Below the pieces are notes generated by a model. The model saw nothing but the letters and a program-made list of their open reading frames with translations, had not been told where the DNA came from and did not search any database. From Medicago truncatula (taxonomy: Eukaryota > Streptophyta > Magnoliopsida > Fabales > Fabaceae), in assembly GCF_003473485.1 (NCBI RefSeq), contig NC_053047.1:34148972-34212971 (forward strand): a stretch of 64,000 nt of DNA, in the 5' to 3' direction. The stretch's first letter is position 1. Each line of letters begins with the position of its first letter. A program made the position numbers and the translations under genes. Below, piece by piece: positions 22,963 through 34,396 of the stretch.

Positions 22963-25900
22963 TTACTTATGCTGAGCACATAGGCAACTGTTTTCACCTA
23001 CATCTGATGCTATGCAATACGGTTGAAATGTACCATCTTCAAACCAGGTAGCACGCTTCTGCACAAGCTCGTTTAGAAAATCATCAAGCTTCTCAATAGT
23101 GACGTTTGGCATCACCACCACATGAGCGATGTTCCCCTTGCATGCTAACTGCCACTTGCGTATAAATTCTTCATCATGTGGTCGCTCAAATACAACCGTG
23201 CTGCTAAGCTCATTAAGCATTGCACCAATCCCAGCCTCGATAAGGCGGTCTTTGAAGTAGTATGCATTCCGCAAGCATTTCTGCACTTCTTTCTGAAAGC
23301 CTCTGTATCCTTTCCGGTTCAAGGTATACCAAAGGAATATGGGAGCATGGCCATTTCGACTACCCATGATCGATAGTCGCATCCCTAGAAGCAAGGTATT
23401 CCACATTCCTGGAAAGACCATTAATATGCTCCAATCTTGTTATCTGCACACCACAAGGCATTGGGCACCCCACAAATTTGTGGCCAGAAACACTGACACT
23501 GCCAATAGGCTTCTTAAAAGTAACTTTTGGAGCCTGACAAAGCACAATTTATTTTTTATTAAATAAAATATTATAAATATCAACTCTGTCGATGCATATG
23601 AAATGGATACAAAATAACAGAATATGGCACGATCCAAGAAACTACAGGAATAGTTCTCATTTTATAAAGCTAGCAGCCAAACAATCACATATCGTCCAAC
23701 ATAGATGTATTGACAAAGAAGCAACAAACTTAATATTCTCTATTTTTTAAATATAACCAGGTCAGAATAAAGACAAAATTCTCAGACTTAAATTTGAAAT
23801 AAGGGGTGCCATTTCTTCTGAATGTAAATAGTCACCAATAGTAATGATCATATTTGTATAAATTAGGCTAATCAATAAGCATTAGAAAAGCAACTCAACT
23901 ATCATATATGAACAAAGTTTGATCATATAATAATTGGAATAAGGTCTACGAATATGACCTTATTGCTAAAGTGAAAATGCAGAACAAGCTGGGTAAGATA
24001 GAAAGGGCATGCATGGAAGAACCAAAATGCAGTGTGCAAATATCAAATATGCAAACAACCAAAACAAATGGCAATGACACATAAGCATTCCCTATCAGAA
24101 CATATGGAGATAGCAGATGGAGGTTTCAGCATTATATCTCACATGTTACATGATTTATTCATGGTAACATTAGCACTTACTCGTTTCACAAAAGGCATCA
24201 TGAGACCAAACAAAGCTCCATCAACGTGGATGTAGAACCTGTCCTGTGAAAATCCAGCTTCTTCAAGTTTTTGTATGACCAGATCAAGATCATCCACAGC
24301 TCCTTTCACAGTTGTACCTGCAAAATTTCAGTTCTATGAGCCAGAACCAAAAGAATGAAGATGAGGGGAGGCATGGGACTATTGGAGAGACAGTGTGGAG
24401 AAACTTACCGATGTTCACATTTATAATTGCTGGTTTGTCCTGGTGGCGAAGAAGTTTGGCCTTGAAATCATCACAATCAATCTCGCCAGAACTAAGAGTC
24501 TCAACCTTTTCACATTCCATTCTGTACATACGGGCAGCTTTAAAAATTGAAAGGATCTCCAAGGTTGTTTATGGAAAAGTGCTGAAGTTGAGAGAGTGCG
24601 CCATAATCGAAATCCAAATTGTAGGGGTAGCCTGCAATAGATTTTTCATAAATTAAATGAGATGCTAGGCCGAATTAACTACAGAGATTAGTTGAAGAAA
24701 TGAGCTTCAACGGATACACAAACAACAACCAAGTCATATCTCACCATGTACATGGATCAAATGCCGCCATAATGTTCTATAATATAGCATATCCCTATCC
24801 AACTCATTAATTAATCTCTAGATCTTTCTCAATGGTTACACAAAATCCTAGTAAAATAAAGTTACTTCAAAAATGGAAATGGAAATAAAAATCATTTAAA
24901 TGCACTGTTAGAGATTCCAAAAATATATGCAAGACTACAATTTTTTTTAAATTCCCTCTTGTATATAGAACATCTTATGTGTCTTTTCGAATGTTTTTGT
25001 ATTGTATAAATCTACTTTCTCACATGCACAACTTTCAAAGGGGTCTTTTTGTGAATCAAGGCAACATCCACTGAAATTGTAATAGCGCCGACGCAGTTGC
25101 AAATTCATTCTGAACACAAGATAACATAATAAAACACTCAAGCGAAGTCTGGATGGAAAAAGGATTCAAATTATTTTCTTGATGTCAGCATGGAAAATAT
25201 CAAAACTATATTTACTTTTTTTCCTAAGTAAAATGAGGTGCTATTCACCTCCAGGATAAGCCATAATACTTGGTAATAAAAGAACAAATAATCTGATAGA
25301 CTCTGGTTCATAGCCCATACACTTGAGAAAGAATGAAAGAAACAAGATGATTTTATCAATAAGATCTTTCTTAGCTCTAGATCAATGACTAACCTGGTAT
25401 CACTCCCCCTAAGACCAATTTCCAACCATACAATACACTACTTTACCCTGTCTTCCTAGTTCCTACATCTTAATATCCTATTTCTGACAGATTTTACAGA
25501 ATTCTAATTAACAATGAAAACTGTAACTCCCTTTACGAACAGAAAGTAACCCGTTGAGTTATCTAGAACTTAAGCTGTCATTTCCTACAGACACAATTGA
25601 GCTTACTTCCTAATATGGGAATAAAGATTTGAAATAGAATGATCAAGGGAAATAAAGAACAAGAATGGAATACCCCACCAAAATGGTTATGGGTCCATTT
25701 ACTGAAAAAATAATAAGAACTCCTCATGTCAAAATCTCCAAAATATAAAAATAAAAAAACAGGATTCTACATGATGTTCATTCACTAAAAGCTTCTTAAG
25801 GGTGTACATGGTTAACCAAATCAAGTGAACCAAACCACTTTATAATTCGGTTTTGATAAACCAAACCAAACCAAACCGTTTGTCACAAACCTTCTTCAGG

Positions 25901-27540
25901 GCATTGCATTTGCTGTTAGTAGTGCAAATCAGGTTTGCACAATCCTATATTGCCTACGGTGTTGCAACTGTCTACTGTGATGCGTTGCTTGTTTGGTCTC
26001 TTTTGTGCAGGGATTTTTTTTTTAGGGCTTGTAATTGGCTCGTTAGAATGAACATGAATACTTAAGTTTTAATAAATATTTCCTATGAGTAAACACTATT
26101 TTCTTCTATATCCAGAACTAGCACCTACAATACCCCCAGATACAACAATGACATCCATGTAATGTAATCAGCAAAGTAAAAGGATCAAGAGAGCAAGCAT
26201 TGTCAAACCTAAATGATACTTTGTCCTTTCAGTTAAGGATTTTCTGTATCTGGCCAGCACACTTGCCATATGAGCATCACGATCGCCAGTAATTTCATCA
26301 TCTGCTTCTGGCTCCGTGACTTCTAGACACGTGGTGTGAATATTTCTACCCAGAACTATTTCTCTTTTCTCTTTTCCTCCATTGATCTTTGCCTCCTCCT
26401 TGTCAATGCCGTTGTCTGCAACTACAGGAGGCACTGGATCTTTGATGATGGCTGACACATCAAAATCATCAGGCAATAGTTCGACTGCTCCATTAGTGCT
26501 CAAACCATTGACCAAAACATCAGCACTTCCAACCATTTTGTTATCCACAACAGAGGAACAGCTGACAAAAATTGGATTACACAATTAAGGGTAAATCATA
26601 AAAAATGGGAACCAAATCCAATTTTTTTTAAAGATATCCCAAAACGTCAGCAAAAGGAAAATGTTTCACTTCCACTATATATAGAGCCTGTTTGTAACAA
26701 CTTTTTTCAAACAAAATAATCAATTATAAAAAATTCCATCCATTTGTTACGTATTTTCAAAAAATTGGGGAAAAAAATCTAAAAATTGCTTCAAACAAGA
26801 AGCTGTTTTGATCGATTTTTCTGAAAATCAATTTTTTTATACCTGACTTTATTTTTTAAAAAGTGATTTTCATTTTTATAAATAAACACAAAAACCTAGC
26901 CATTTCTATTCATTGTGTTAAGAAGAACATGACATAAAAATGCATAAATGCAAGCAAGAACACATAAAAGGAAGTGAAACAATACATCACACAAAATCTA
27001 CGTAAATCTCCTTTAAATTCATAATAACTGTAAGTATGTTCAAGTGCATCTTTGGTTCCCCTTTTGGAGGAGATTTTGACATGTTTGATTACTCTGGATT
27101 AGAACTAGTTTTGCCTCTACTTGAAGCTAGAAATTGCTGCTTCTGATTCTATAATTGTAAGTAAAAATTCGTAGCTTCTGATTATTGAATTGATTTTTAC
27201 AGTCAAGTTTATTGTTCAACTTGTATGTTTGGTTCCACTGTAACAAAAACTGATTATGTTTGAATTGATAATGTAAATCTGATTTAGGCAAATCTAAATA
27301 GAGTGTAAAAATGAATTATAGAATTAAAAGCTACAATTTATAGCTAGCATGCAAAATCAATTAGAATCAATTACATTCATATATTGTATCGAAACACAAT
27401 AAATTCAATAAAAATGCATTAAAGTATATATAAAAATCAGATAAGCATAATGAAAATGCAAGAAGATGATAGAGATCTGAAAGAAACTTACAGAAGAATG
27501 AGATTTGGAAGAGAACAGTGGCAAAAGACGCGGAAACTTT
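22963..27540 (-). pseudogene. SDC: Serine decarboxylase (SDC) pseudogene
   Basis: Relative of plant serine decarboxylase, a PLP enzyme of group II decarboxylases that makes ethanolamine from serine for phosphatidylethanolamine, choline and betaine synthesis. Exons on the minus strand: probable 5' UTR about 27494-27540; 26209-26536 (ATG at 26536, MVGSADVLVNG); 24419-24631; 24181-24317; 22963-23533. Homologous blocks are [45 protein letters not shown], the PLP-lysine segment [14 protein letters not shown], and [10 protein letters not shown]. Lesion 1: GDPF is fused to FKAAR, removing about 70 codons and shifting frame; TAA follows at 24540-24542. Lesion 2: a 4 bp insertion near 23368-23372 after ASRDATI shifts frame, with TAG at 23360-23362. 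Splice sites remain good, so inactivation looks recent. An intact paralogue elsewhere is expected. Confidence 0.88.
24632..26208. other. Intron of the SDC pseudogene
   Basis: A 1.6 kb intron between the first two coding exons. It includes a 'aaaccaaaccaaaccaaacc'-type repeat near 25860 and otherwise no recognised structure or gene. Confidence 0.6.
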
Positions 27541-27765
27541 ATTTTTATTACATTCAAATTTGTACCCAAATACTTTTTTATCCTCTCTCTCTATTAATTC
27601 AAGATTCTTTTTAATACTTTTTTCCTATTCATTCACCAACTCATGTTAATCTTTCAATGATTTTTTGGTTACAATAATTTTTCAATGATTTGAATCTACT
27701 AATATATAACTCTCCTATCTTAAATGTAATAAATAAAAATGATAAAATTGTTAATAAAATAAAGG

Positions 27766-27994
27766 TGTTATGAATATTACAAGTGGATGTCCATGTAGCA
27801 ATTGAGTTTTTTGATCATACTGTTAGTTTATTGGGCCTTATTGTGCTTGCTCCCAAGTCATTGTATTTCTCTATAAATAGAGCTCATATGTAACCTAATT
27901 ATACATCACAAGAGAATAACATAATCCTCTTTCTTCTATCTCTATTCTCTCTGCTTCTCTTTATTCTTATTCTTATTCTAATAGTTTCATAACA
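27766..27994 (+). mobile_element. Short LTR of a retrotransposon
   Basis: The segment starts tgttatgaa and ends ttcataaca, a 9 bp perfect inverted terminus with TG..CA ends. A TATA box (ctataaatag 27871-27880) and a pyrimidine-rich leader lie in the expected order. 'cgttattagcacgagc' follows at once, the common post-LTR sequence of a plant retroelement group. Flanks do not form a 5 bp duplication (aaagg versus cgtta), so it is a 5' LTR with internal sequence, not a solo LTR. No second LTR or polyprotein is visible. Confidence 0.75.
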
Positions 27995-28053
27995 CGTTAT
28001 TAGCACGAGCTTACCAACTGAGGTATGCAATTCTTCTTAATCTATTTTTTATG

Positions 28054-28171
28054 TAAATAAGTTTTAATTTTGTATCAATGATTACAGGATATACTGTTAC
28101 AATTCCATCAATTAAATAAGTTTTAATTTTGTATCAATGATTATAGGCTATACTGTTACAATTCCATCAAT
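28054..28171. repeat. Tandem duplication, 2 x 59 bp, in the retroelement leader
   Basis: Copies starting taaataagttttaattttg at 28054 and 28113 differ at a few sites (ggatatact versus ggctatact). They lie 60 bp downstream of the LTR. Confidence 0.85.
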
Positions 28172-28311
28172 TGAAATCAGTGCCTTATAGATACATTAAA
28201 TCATTGTTATGTGAATTGTAATATATTATTGTGTTTATTTATTCCATATGCAATCATGAAGTATTGCATAAGAATTAATCTCATATTATAAAATCAAAGA
28301 GATCTATTATA

Positions 28312-28535
28312 TGGTTCCTGAAAAACTCAATATTACTCTATGTGAATTTTGGAAGAATTCAAAAGCGTGGTTCCTGAAGAACTCACTATTATTCTTTGTG
28401 AATTCCTGAAGAATTCAAAACCGTAGTTCCTGAAGAACTAAATATTATTCTATGTGAATTTCTAAAGAATTCAACAACGTAGTTCCTGAAGAACTTAATA
28501 TTTTTCTCTTTGAATTCCTGAAAAATTCAAAATCG
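28312..28535. repeat. Minisatellite, 4 x 56 bp
   Basis: Units start at 28312, 28368, 28424 and 28480, each exactly 56 bp. The pattern is ttcctgaagaact, AT-rich filler, gaattcctgaagaattcaa, ending in cg. Diverged longer units (with 'agttcttgaagaactta' and 'gaattcctgaagaattca') continue to about 28860. The repeated cctgaagaa core is found twice per unit. Confidence 0.9.
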
Positions 28536-29603
28536 TTAATCTATGAAGGAATGATTGCTTGGAGAATTATTTTATGGTTTAAATTTATTACATAGTTCTT
28601 GAAGAACTTAAAAATCAATCTTTATCCTCCACGAATTCCTGAAGAATTCAGTAGTGATACATCCATGAAGGATCGTACAAATAACATATTAGATCTGTTA
28701 TATAGTTCTTGAAAAGCTTAAAAAAACTTAAAAATCAACCAATTTTATTCTCCATGAATTCCTGAAGAATTCAATAGTGATGCATGGATTGCACAAATAA
28801 TTGATTTGATTGTGAGTAGTTCGTGAAAAAGTTCTTGAAAAAACTCATTTTTCTTTTGTGAATTGGTGTGTATTTTTTTTCCACCAAATTTCCATGTTTT
28901 ATTGATTTAAGATTCAGTTGAAATTATCCCTTGATTTAATTATTATTTTATCTTTTTAATTTAATTTTAAAAATTAAGATTGTTTCCTTTAATTGTGGAT
29001 TATTTCTAAAATTTTTGTTGAAACCAGTTTTGTTGGTTTAAAATAAACCAACTAGTTTTTATTTGGATCTAAGTTAAATATATATATATATATATATATT
29101 ATAATTGATCTTAAATCTAAAATCAAATATATGTTTGACTAATTAAAACCAAACACATCATTAATCATATCATTAAAACCAAACACATCATTAATTATAT
29201 CATCATAAATTATGATTTGTGGTTTTTGCTTTTTGTCTGCATTAATTTGAAGATTTTAAATGTAAAACCACATTAATCATTGATGATCTCGTCATACATG
29301 AACCTCCGTATCTCATGGTTAGGCAAATGTAAAATAAATTAATATGTAAAATGCTACCATATAGTATACTTTTCACTAAAAAAATATAATAATTTAATAT
29401 GCCTAATCTATAAGTACTTTTCGGCTTAATCATAGCTTTAGCATGAGCCTATGCTTGCTACCATTCAAATTCAAATGGGATTTTATCTTTAGGATGAATT
29501 TGATCATTTTCTGGGGTATGAGGTATGAATATTTATGCTAGCCTGCACATGGGTCAGAATTAAAAGGAGTGTAATGAAAATTGGCCAACAAATCGATGTA
29601 AAA

Positions 29604-29725
29604 CGCCAAATAATCACTAGAGTCTAGTTCCACTTGGAAAAGTTTACCACCGCCACACATAGTTTTATATAAAAAAAATGTATCTTGACATAGGAACATG
29701 ATTGAACTTGCAATTTTTTCTTTTT
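29604..29725. repeat. Direct repeat A flanking the MULE region
   Basis: It shares 'taatcacta', 'agtctagt'-like, 'aagttt.ccaccgccacacat' and 'acatgattgaacttg' with 32634-32820 in the same order and orientation. Copy B has about 70 extra bases. Together they bracket the MULE relic. Confidence 0.6.
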
Positions 29726-29878
29726 TCTTTACAAAATGATTGAACTTGCAATTTGTTTCATCATTTCATGCTCTCAAATAAGCTCAAAGGCTTATTATTG
29801 GTGTTTAATCTTCAATTTCCTTTCAAATTCACATCAATGTTCCATCATATGTATTGATAGAACAATCATTTAAAATTA

Positions 29879-30377
29879 GGGTTAAATATGTTTTTGGTCC
29901 CTATAAATATACCAACTTTTCGTTTTAGTCCCTCTAAAATTTTCCTTCAAGTTTTAGTCCCTATAAAATTTTCAATCACTACTTTTGATCCCTATTTTTA
30001 AGTAAACTTTTGTATTTTTTAATGAAATTGTGCAGAAATGTATGGAATATTGTAAAAATCACTCCCAACAAAAAATTCATTTTTTAACAAAAACATGAAT
30101 TAAATATAAATTGTTTACCTCCAAACATATAAAAATTCATATTTAATTCATGTTTTGGTAAAAAATTCTAATTTTTTTGGGAGAGATACTTATAATATTA
30201 TGCATTTTTCTGCAAAATTTTATTTAAAAATATGAATTCTACATATGAGTTTACTTTAAACGGGGGACCAAAAATAAAAATTGAAAATTTTATAGGGACT
30301 AAAACTTGAAGGAAAATTTTAGAGGGACTAAAACAAAAAGTTGTTATATTTATAGGGACCAAAAACATATTTAACCC
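29879..30377. mobile_element. Mutator-type MITE with perfect 9 bp duplication
   Basis: Termini gggttaaatatgtttttggt and its complement ending catatttaaccc are flanked by ttaaaatta on both sides (29870-29878 and 30378-30386). The arms repeat 'ttttagtccctctaaaattt' type sequence and pair over about 110 bp. Non-coding. Confidence 0.85.
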
Positions 30378-30421
30378 TTAAAATTATGACAAAGTTGTGT
30401 AGGACTTTGTAGTTTCCCTTA

Positions 30422-30768
30422 GGCTTTGTTTACGAGTTTGAAGAGAAAGGAAAGAGAGGTTTGAAAAAAAAAAAAAAAAAAAAAGGAGTAAGTGGAAGAA
30501 ATAGATGACGGAGGAGGCTTTAGGGGGTCTTTTTTTTTTTTTTTTTTTCCATAATACAGAGGAGTGTTTTAGAGGGTTTACATGAATTCTTCAAATTTAA
30601 TTTATATAATTATAAAATTCTTAAAATTAAAAATATATTAATCACAAGCATTAATTTATCATTCTCAAAAAATTACTCTTTCAAAAAATATGAAAGATTT
30701 ATCATTTTCTCCTATATTTTCAACCCTCTAAAACTTTATCTTCCTCTCCCTCCAAAAAAAAAAAAGCC
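30422..30768. mobile_element. Tourist-like MITE
   Basis: Termini ggctttgtttacgagtttg and the complement ending aaaagcc are flanked by TTA on both sides (30419-30421 and 30769-30771). It is the same family as 4744-5133. It contains long A and T homopolymers. Confidence 0.7.
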
Positions 30769-30984
30769 TTAGTAGTTAAACAACTTGAAGCACTTGGAAT
30801 AATAAATTATCTCTTTCACCTATCTAAAATTTATGAGGGTTCCTGAATACCACTTCACTCCTCTGAGATTGAAAACAATTATTCATTACTTTCTTCTTCA
30901 CCCATATATAACTTATGTCAATGCTGCTATATCTCAGCCAATCGAATAGGCTTGTTGTGACGGATTCTCATAGCAATGAAGCAT

Positions 30985-32545
30985 GCATAAGGTAGGTCAT
31001 ACAATATCCTTTGAACACAATTGCAAGTTTTCTTGTGCATGCACAAGGTTTTCCTAGCACGCTCTTCTTCCAAAAAAATATTGTTCATGTCTTCTCTACG
31101 CATATTACCCTCAACCCAGAGTACAAAATGACATTTTTGTATCTATGTTCCAAGACAGCAACGCTCCTACCAAATGATGATTGTATCTCTCCAAACTCGA
31201 TTACCAATATCTCATCTATTTTTTTTCCAACAAGTACCCAAATCACCCTTGGAGGTGGTCAAATATTCCTTCACTCTACCATGAGCCCCTTCAACTCTGT
31301 TCGTGGTCCTGCACCCAAGATGTAACACAAGGTCTGTCCATGCCCTCATTATTTTGTCCTTAACAGTGTCCAAAATGGTAGTTTGAACATAGTGAAGAAA
31401 CTTTGGAAAAATACTTACAAGCATCTTGGAATTCCATAACATTACTTGCATATAACTCTTGAGTAGGAGATTCAACCACTTTTTCCCATGTATCAAATAT
31501 GGTATCAACTATCTCACTAGGCTTCATCCCGTCGACAAGCTTTTCTTTCCCATCCACTCTATGACAACCTTTGCTTTCACTCTACAATCGTTGATGATTT
31601 TTGCTCTAACATTTTTACCAACATGGAAATAACAAAGTATTGCACTACTATCAGGGAGAACAGTTGCTACGACATTCATCAAAGTCGTGTCTCTGTCAGT
31701 CATTACCACCTTAGACATATCACTATTTGGTTTAAGAAGTTTAAGCAACATTTGTAAAGTCCAAGTAAAGTTATTCTCCTTCTCCGTCGTCATAAATGCA
31801 AAACCAACCTAATATGTCATATCGGTTGAGGTGACTCCAACTATTTCAAACAATGACATCTTGTACAAGTTGATTTTGTAAGTGGAATCCATTATCAAAA
31901 CAGTCGGGAAATTGTTGAACAACTTTACCGATTGTGGATGAGTATAAAATATGTCTTGAATAGTATGATTGTCACATTTTTTTCTTATGAAATAAACATA
32001 TTTATTCCCTTCCAACTTTGAGATTAGAAACTACATCTCCATCAAATCGTCCCTTTTTGCCTTTTTGAGTTTATGACGTTCATTGTAAACTTGTTTTATA
32101 TTTGTCATGGACTCTTGTCTTTTCTTCTTCAAATTTGTCAAAATATTTTTTGGTTTTCAGAACTATTGATCAAGTCATGTACAATCGTCTTGTCGTCCTC
32201 CATTAATCTTCCCGCAAGAAGGTGCCCTGCTACATATGACAACATATCATGGTTGTGAACACCATTAAGAATAGCCAACTTCCAAGCATTTCCTTCTTTA
32301 ACAACATATCCTCGCAACTTGAACAAATACCCACATTTTCTTGACCCCGTTGCTTCGTGCTTCAATTTTTTCATCGGTACTTTGTGATCGCCGCTCCTTT
32401 CATAAACCAACTCCAACATTGGATTTCTTATTGCACAAGATCTTTTTATGATAAACGTAAATTCAGCCATATTTACTTGTCGACGTATCCAACCAAACAA
32501 TTCGTCTTTATCTTTCCATGTCTCTCGGCTCAAAAAAAATGAGAT
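30985..32545 (-). pseudogene. MULE transposase relic (FAR1/MuDR-like)
   Basis: Minus-strand pieces in order: a FAR1-like DNA-binding part (WKDKDELFGWIRRQ...CGYLFKLRGYV, about 32140-32530), then VLIMDSTYKINLYKMSLFEI and VVMTDRDTTLMNVV with CYFHVGKNV, then a part with TTNRVEGAHGRVKEYL. The two Asp (MDSTYK, TDRD) and Glu (RVEGAH) fit the DDE catalytic triad of MULE transposases. Stops and frameshifts separate the blocks (for example near 32137, 31808 and 31523), so no transposase is made. Terminal inverted repeats were not recognised. Confidence 0.8.
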
Positions 32546-32633
32546 GTGTCCACTTCGCTGTCACAAAGTTTGGACACATCGAAATTGACGCTCGAAGAAA
32601 CCGAAGTCAATAAAAGCAATTTTCTTCATGTTA

Positions 32634-32820
32634 ATGCTAAATAATCACTAAATTCTAGTCCCCTGGCCATAGGTGTGGCTATGTGAGTTTAAAAAAATTA
32701 TATGAAAGTGAGTCTGAATCTGAACTGACATTAGTTAAAAATATATTGAAAAAGTTTTCCACCACCACATATAGTTGTATGTCAAAATGTAACTTGACAT
32801 AGTAACATGATTGAACTTGA
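32634..32820. repeat. Direct repeat B flanking the MULE region
   Basis: Partner of 29604-29725, same strand, about 3.0 kb apart. It ends in the shared 'aacatgattgaacttg' near 32815. Confidence 0.6.
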
Positions 32821-33256
32821 CTAGTGGAACATGGGACTTGAAAATATTGATTTGGCTTCTTATAAAGGTAACTCCCAAATAGACTTCAATGAAAGTGACG
32901 TAGATTCAAAGTATACTACATATTACTATATTTGGAAAAATAGTCTAATCAAATTCTAAATTCAATAATCCATCCAATTTCATTTAAGCAAAAAAAAAAG
33001 TCTTGAGAAAAATAGAGACGTTTTAATTTTGAAAGGACCGAACCAAACTTGGAACTATTTTGAACAAAAACAAATATTTGAAGGACTAATTAAAATGAAA
33101 AAACATGGTTTGGTCATAAAAAAAAATATTAAGCAATTAAATAACAGGAATGATTAAACTATTCATAATTTTTTAAATAAAATAGTATATATATAGGGCA
33201 AGGATTCTCTAACATTAAAGAGGAAAAATCACCTACATTTCTTTCTATCATTCACC

Positions 33257-33438
33257 TCATATTTTCTCTCTCATCTTTTTCTCCATATTTCTTTACATTT
33301 TTTCACATTATCTTTTCATTTTTAACCTAAAGTAACTCTCATATTTTCTCTCTCATCTTTTTCTCCATATTTCTCTAAAAATTTCCACATTATCTTTTCA
33401 TTTTTAACTTAAACTCACTCGTAGTTAGAGAATCTAAA
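33257..33438. repeat. Tandem duplication, 2 x about 91 bp, pyrimidine-rich
   Basis: 'ctcatattttctctctcatc' begins at 33257 and again at 33348. Copies extend through 'cattatcttttcatttttaac'. They lie in the region upstream of the 5-phosphatase gene. Confidence 0.85.
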
Positions 33439-34083
33439 TATATTGAATAATTGAATGCTATGTCAAATAATAACACATTGTCATTCCATAGTTTATACTA
33501 TCACGTCATAATTATTTCACTTTGATAAAAGCATAGTAGTGTAAAATAATTTTACACAAAACAAGAAATATTGAAACAAGCTAAGCATATGACAAAAATA
33601 TTCCTCCATAGACCAAACAAGCATATGAAAAAGACATCAGGTTTTTTCTGTTTGTCCCTAGCTAGATAGCTAGACCTATAACTTGTCATAAAAAATTGTC
33701 AATCAATTCAAATTCAATCATGATACTCATTTGCATGTGCCTATAAGTCCCTTTCCTCCTCCATTGATCCATTCCTCTTGATATCTTGTTCAAGTCTCTT
33801 TCTTCCTAGCCATTCTTTAGTTTGGTATATACATTTATTTATTAGTACTATAGTAGAAAATCACTGGTGAGAGAGTAAAGATTGCTATTAACAACAAGTA
33901 AGTATCTCTTTTCTTCTATTAGTCTCATTTAGGTAGTCTTTACATGATTCAGATCTTCTTCTACGATACAGCGATGTAGGAAAAAGAAAGTGGATGCATC
34001 GCTGCAGCGTAAAAGAAGATTTGAATCCGTCTTTTTAGTGTTAATTACTTCTTCCTCTTTCTATTTTGATTTTTATTTATATA

Positions 34084-34362
34084 TCAATGTTTATAAAAAC
34101 TAGACTGAACCGGCCAGTTCAACCGTTTGAACAAGTAACTCACTAGTCCAACAGTTGATTTGATCTTTGTTACATACGATCTATAGTTGAACCAAATTGG
34201 ACCAAAGTTGAATCAGATTAAACCGGTTCAACTTGCTTCAACCGGTTTCATTTTTTACATTCTTTTTGTTTATTAATACGCATTTATTTATTTGTCATCT
34301 GGTTGAATCGTGATTGAACCATGAGTCGGAGGTCTCATCAGTTCGGTCTAACATTACTATTA
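34084..34362. repeat. MITE relic in the 5' intron of the 5-phosphatase
   Basis: 'aaaactagactgaaccggcc' near the left end and 'gttcggtctaac' near the right are imperfect complements. The interior is rich in 'accggttcaac' motifs. The same sequence type occurs at 35684-35827 and about 36972-37215. Confidence 0.5.
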
Positions 34363-34396
34363 AATGCATCATGAGTGTATATTTTGTCCAAAGATC

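Noticed and set aside
28312-28535. CRISPR-like spaced repeat
   Set aside because: The units are contiguous with no unique spacers, in a eukaryotic retroelement leader.
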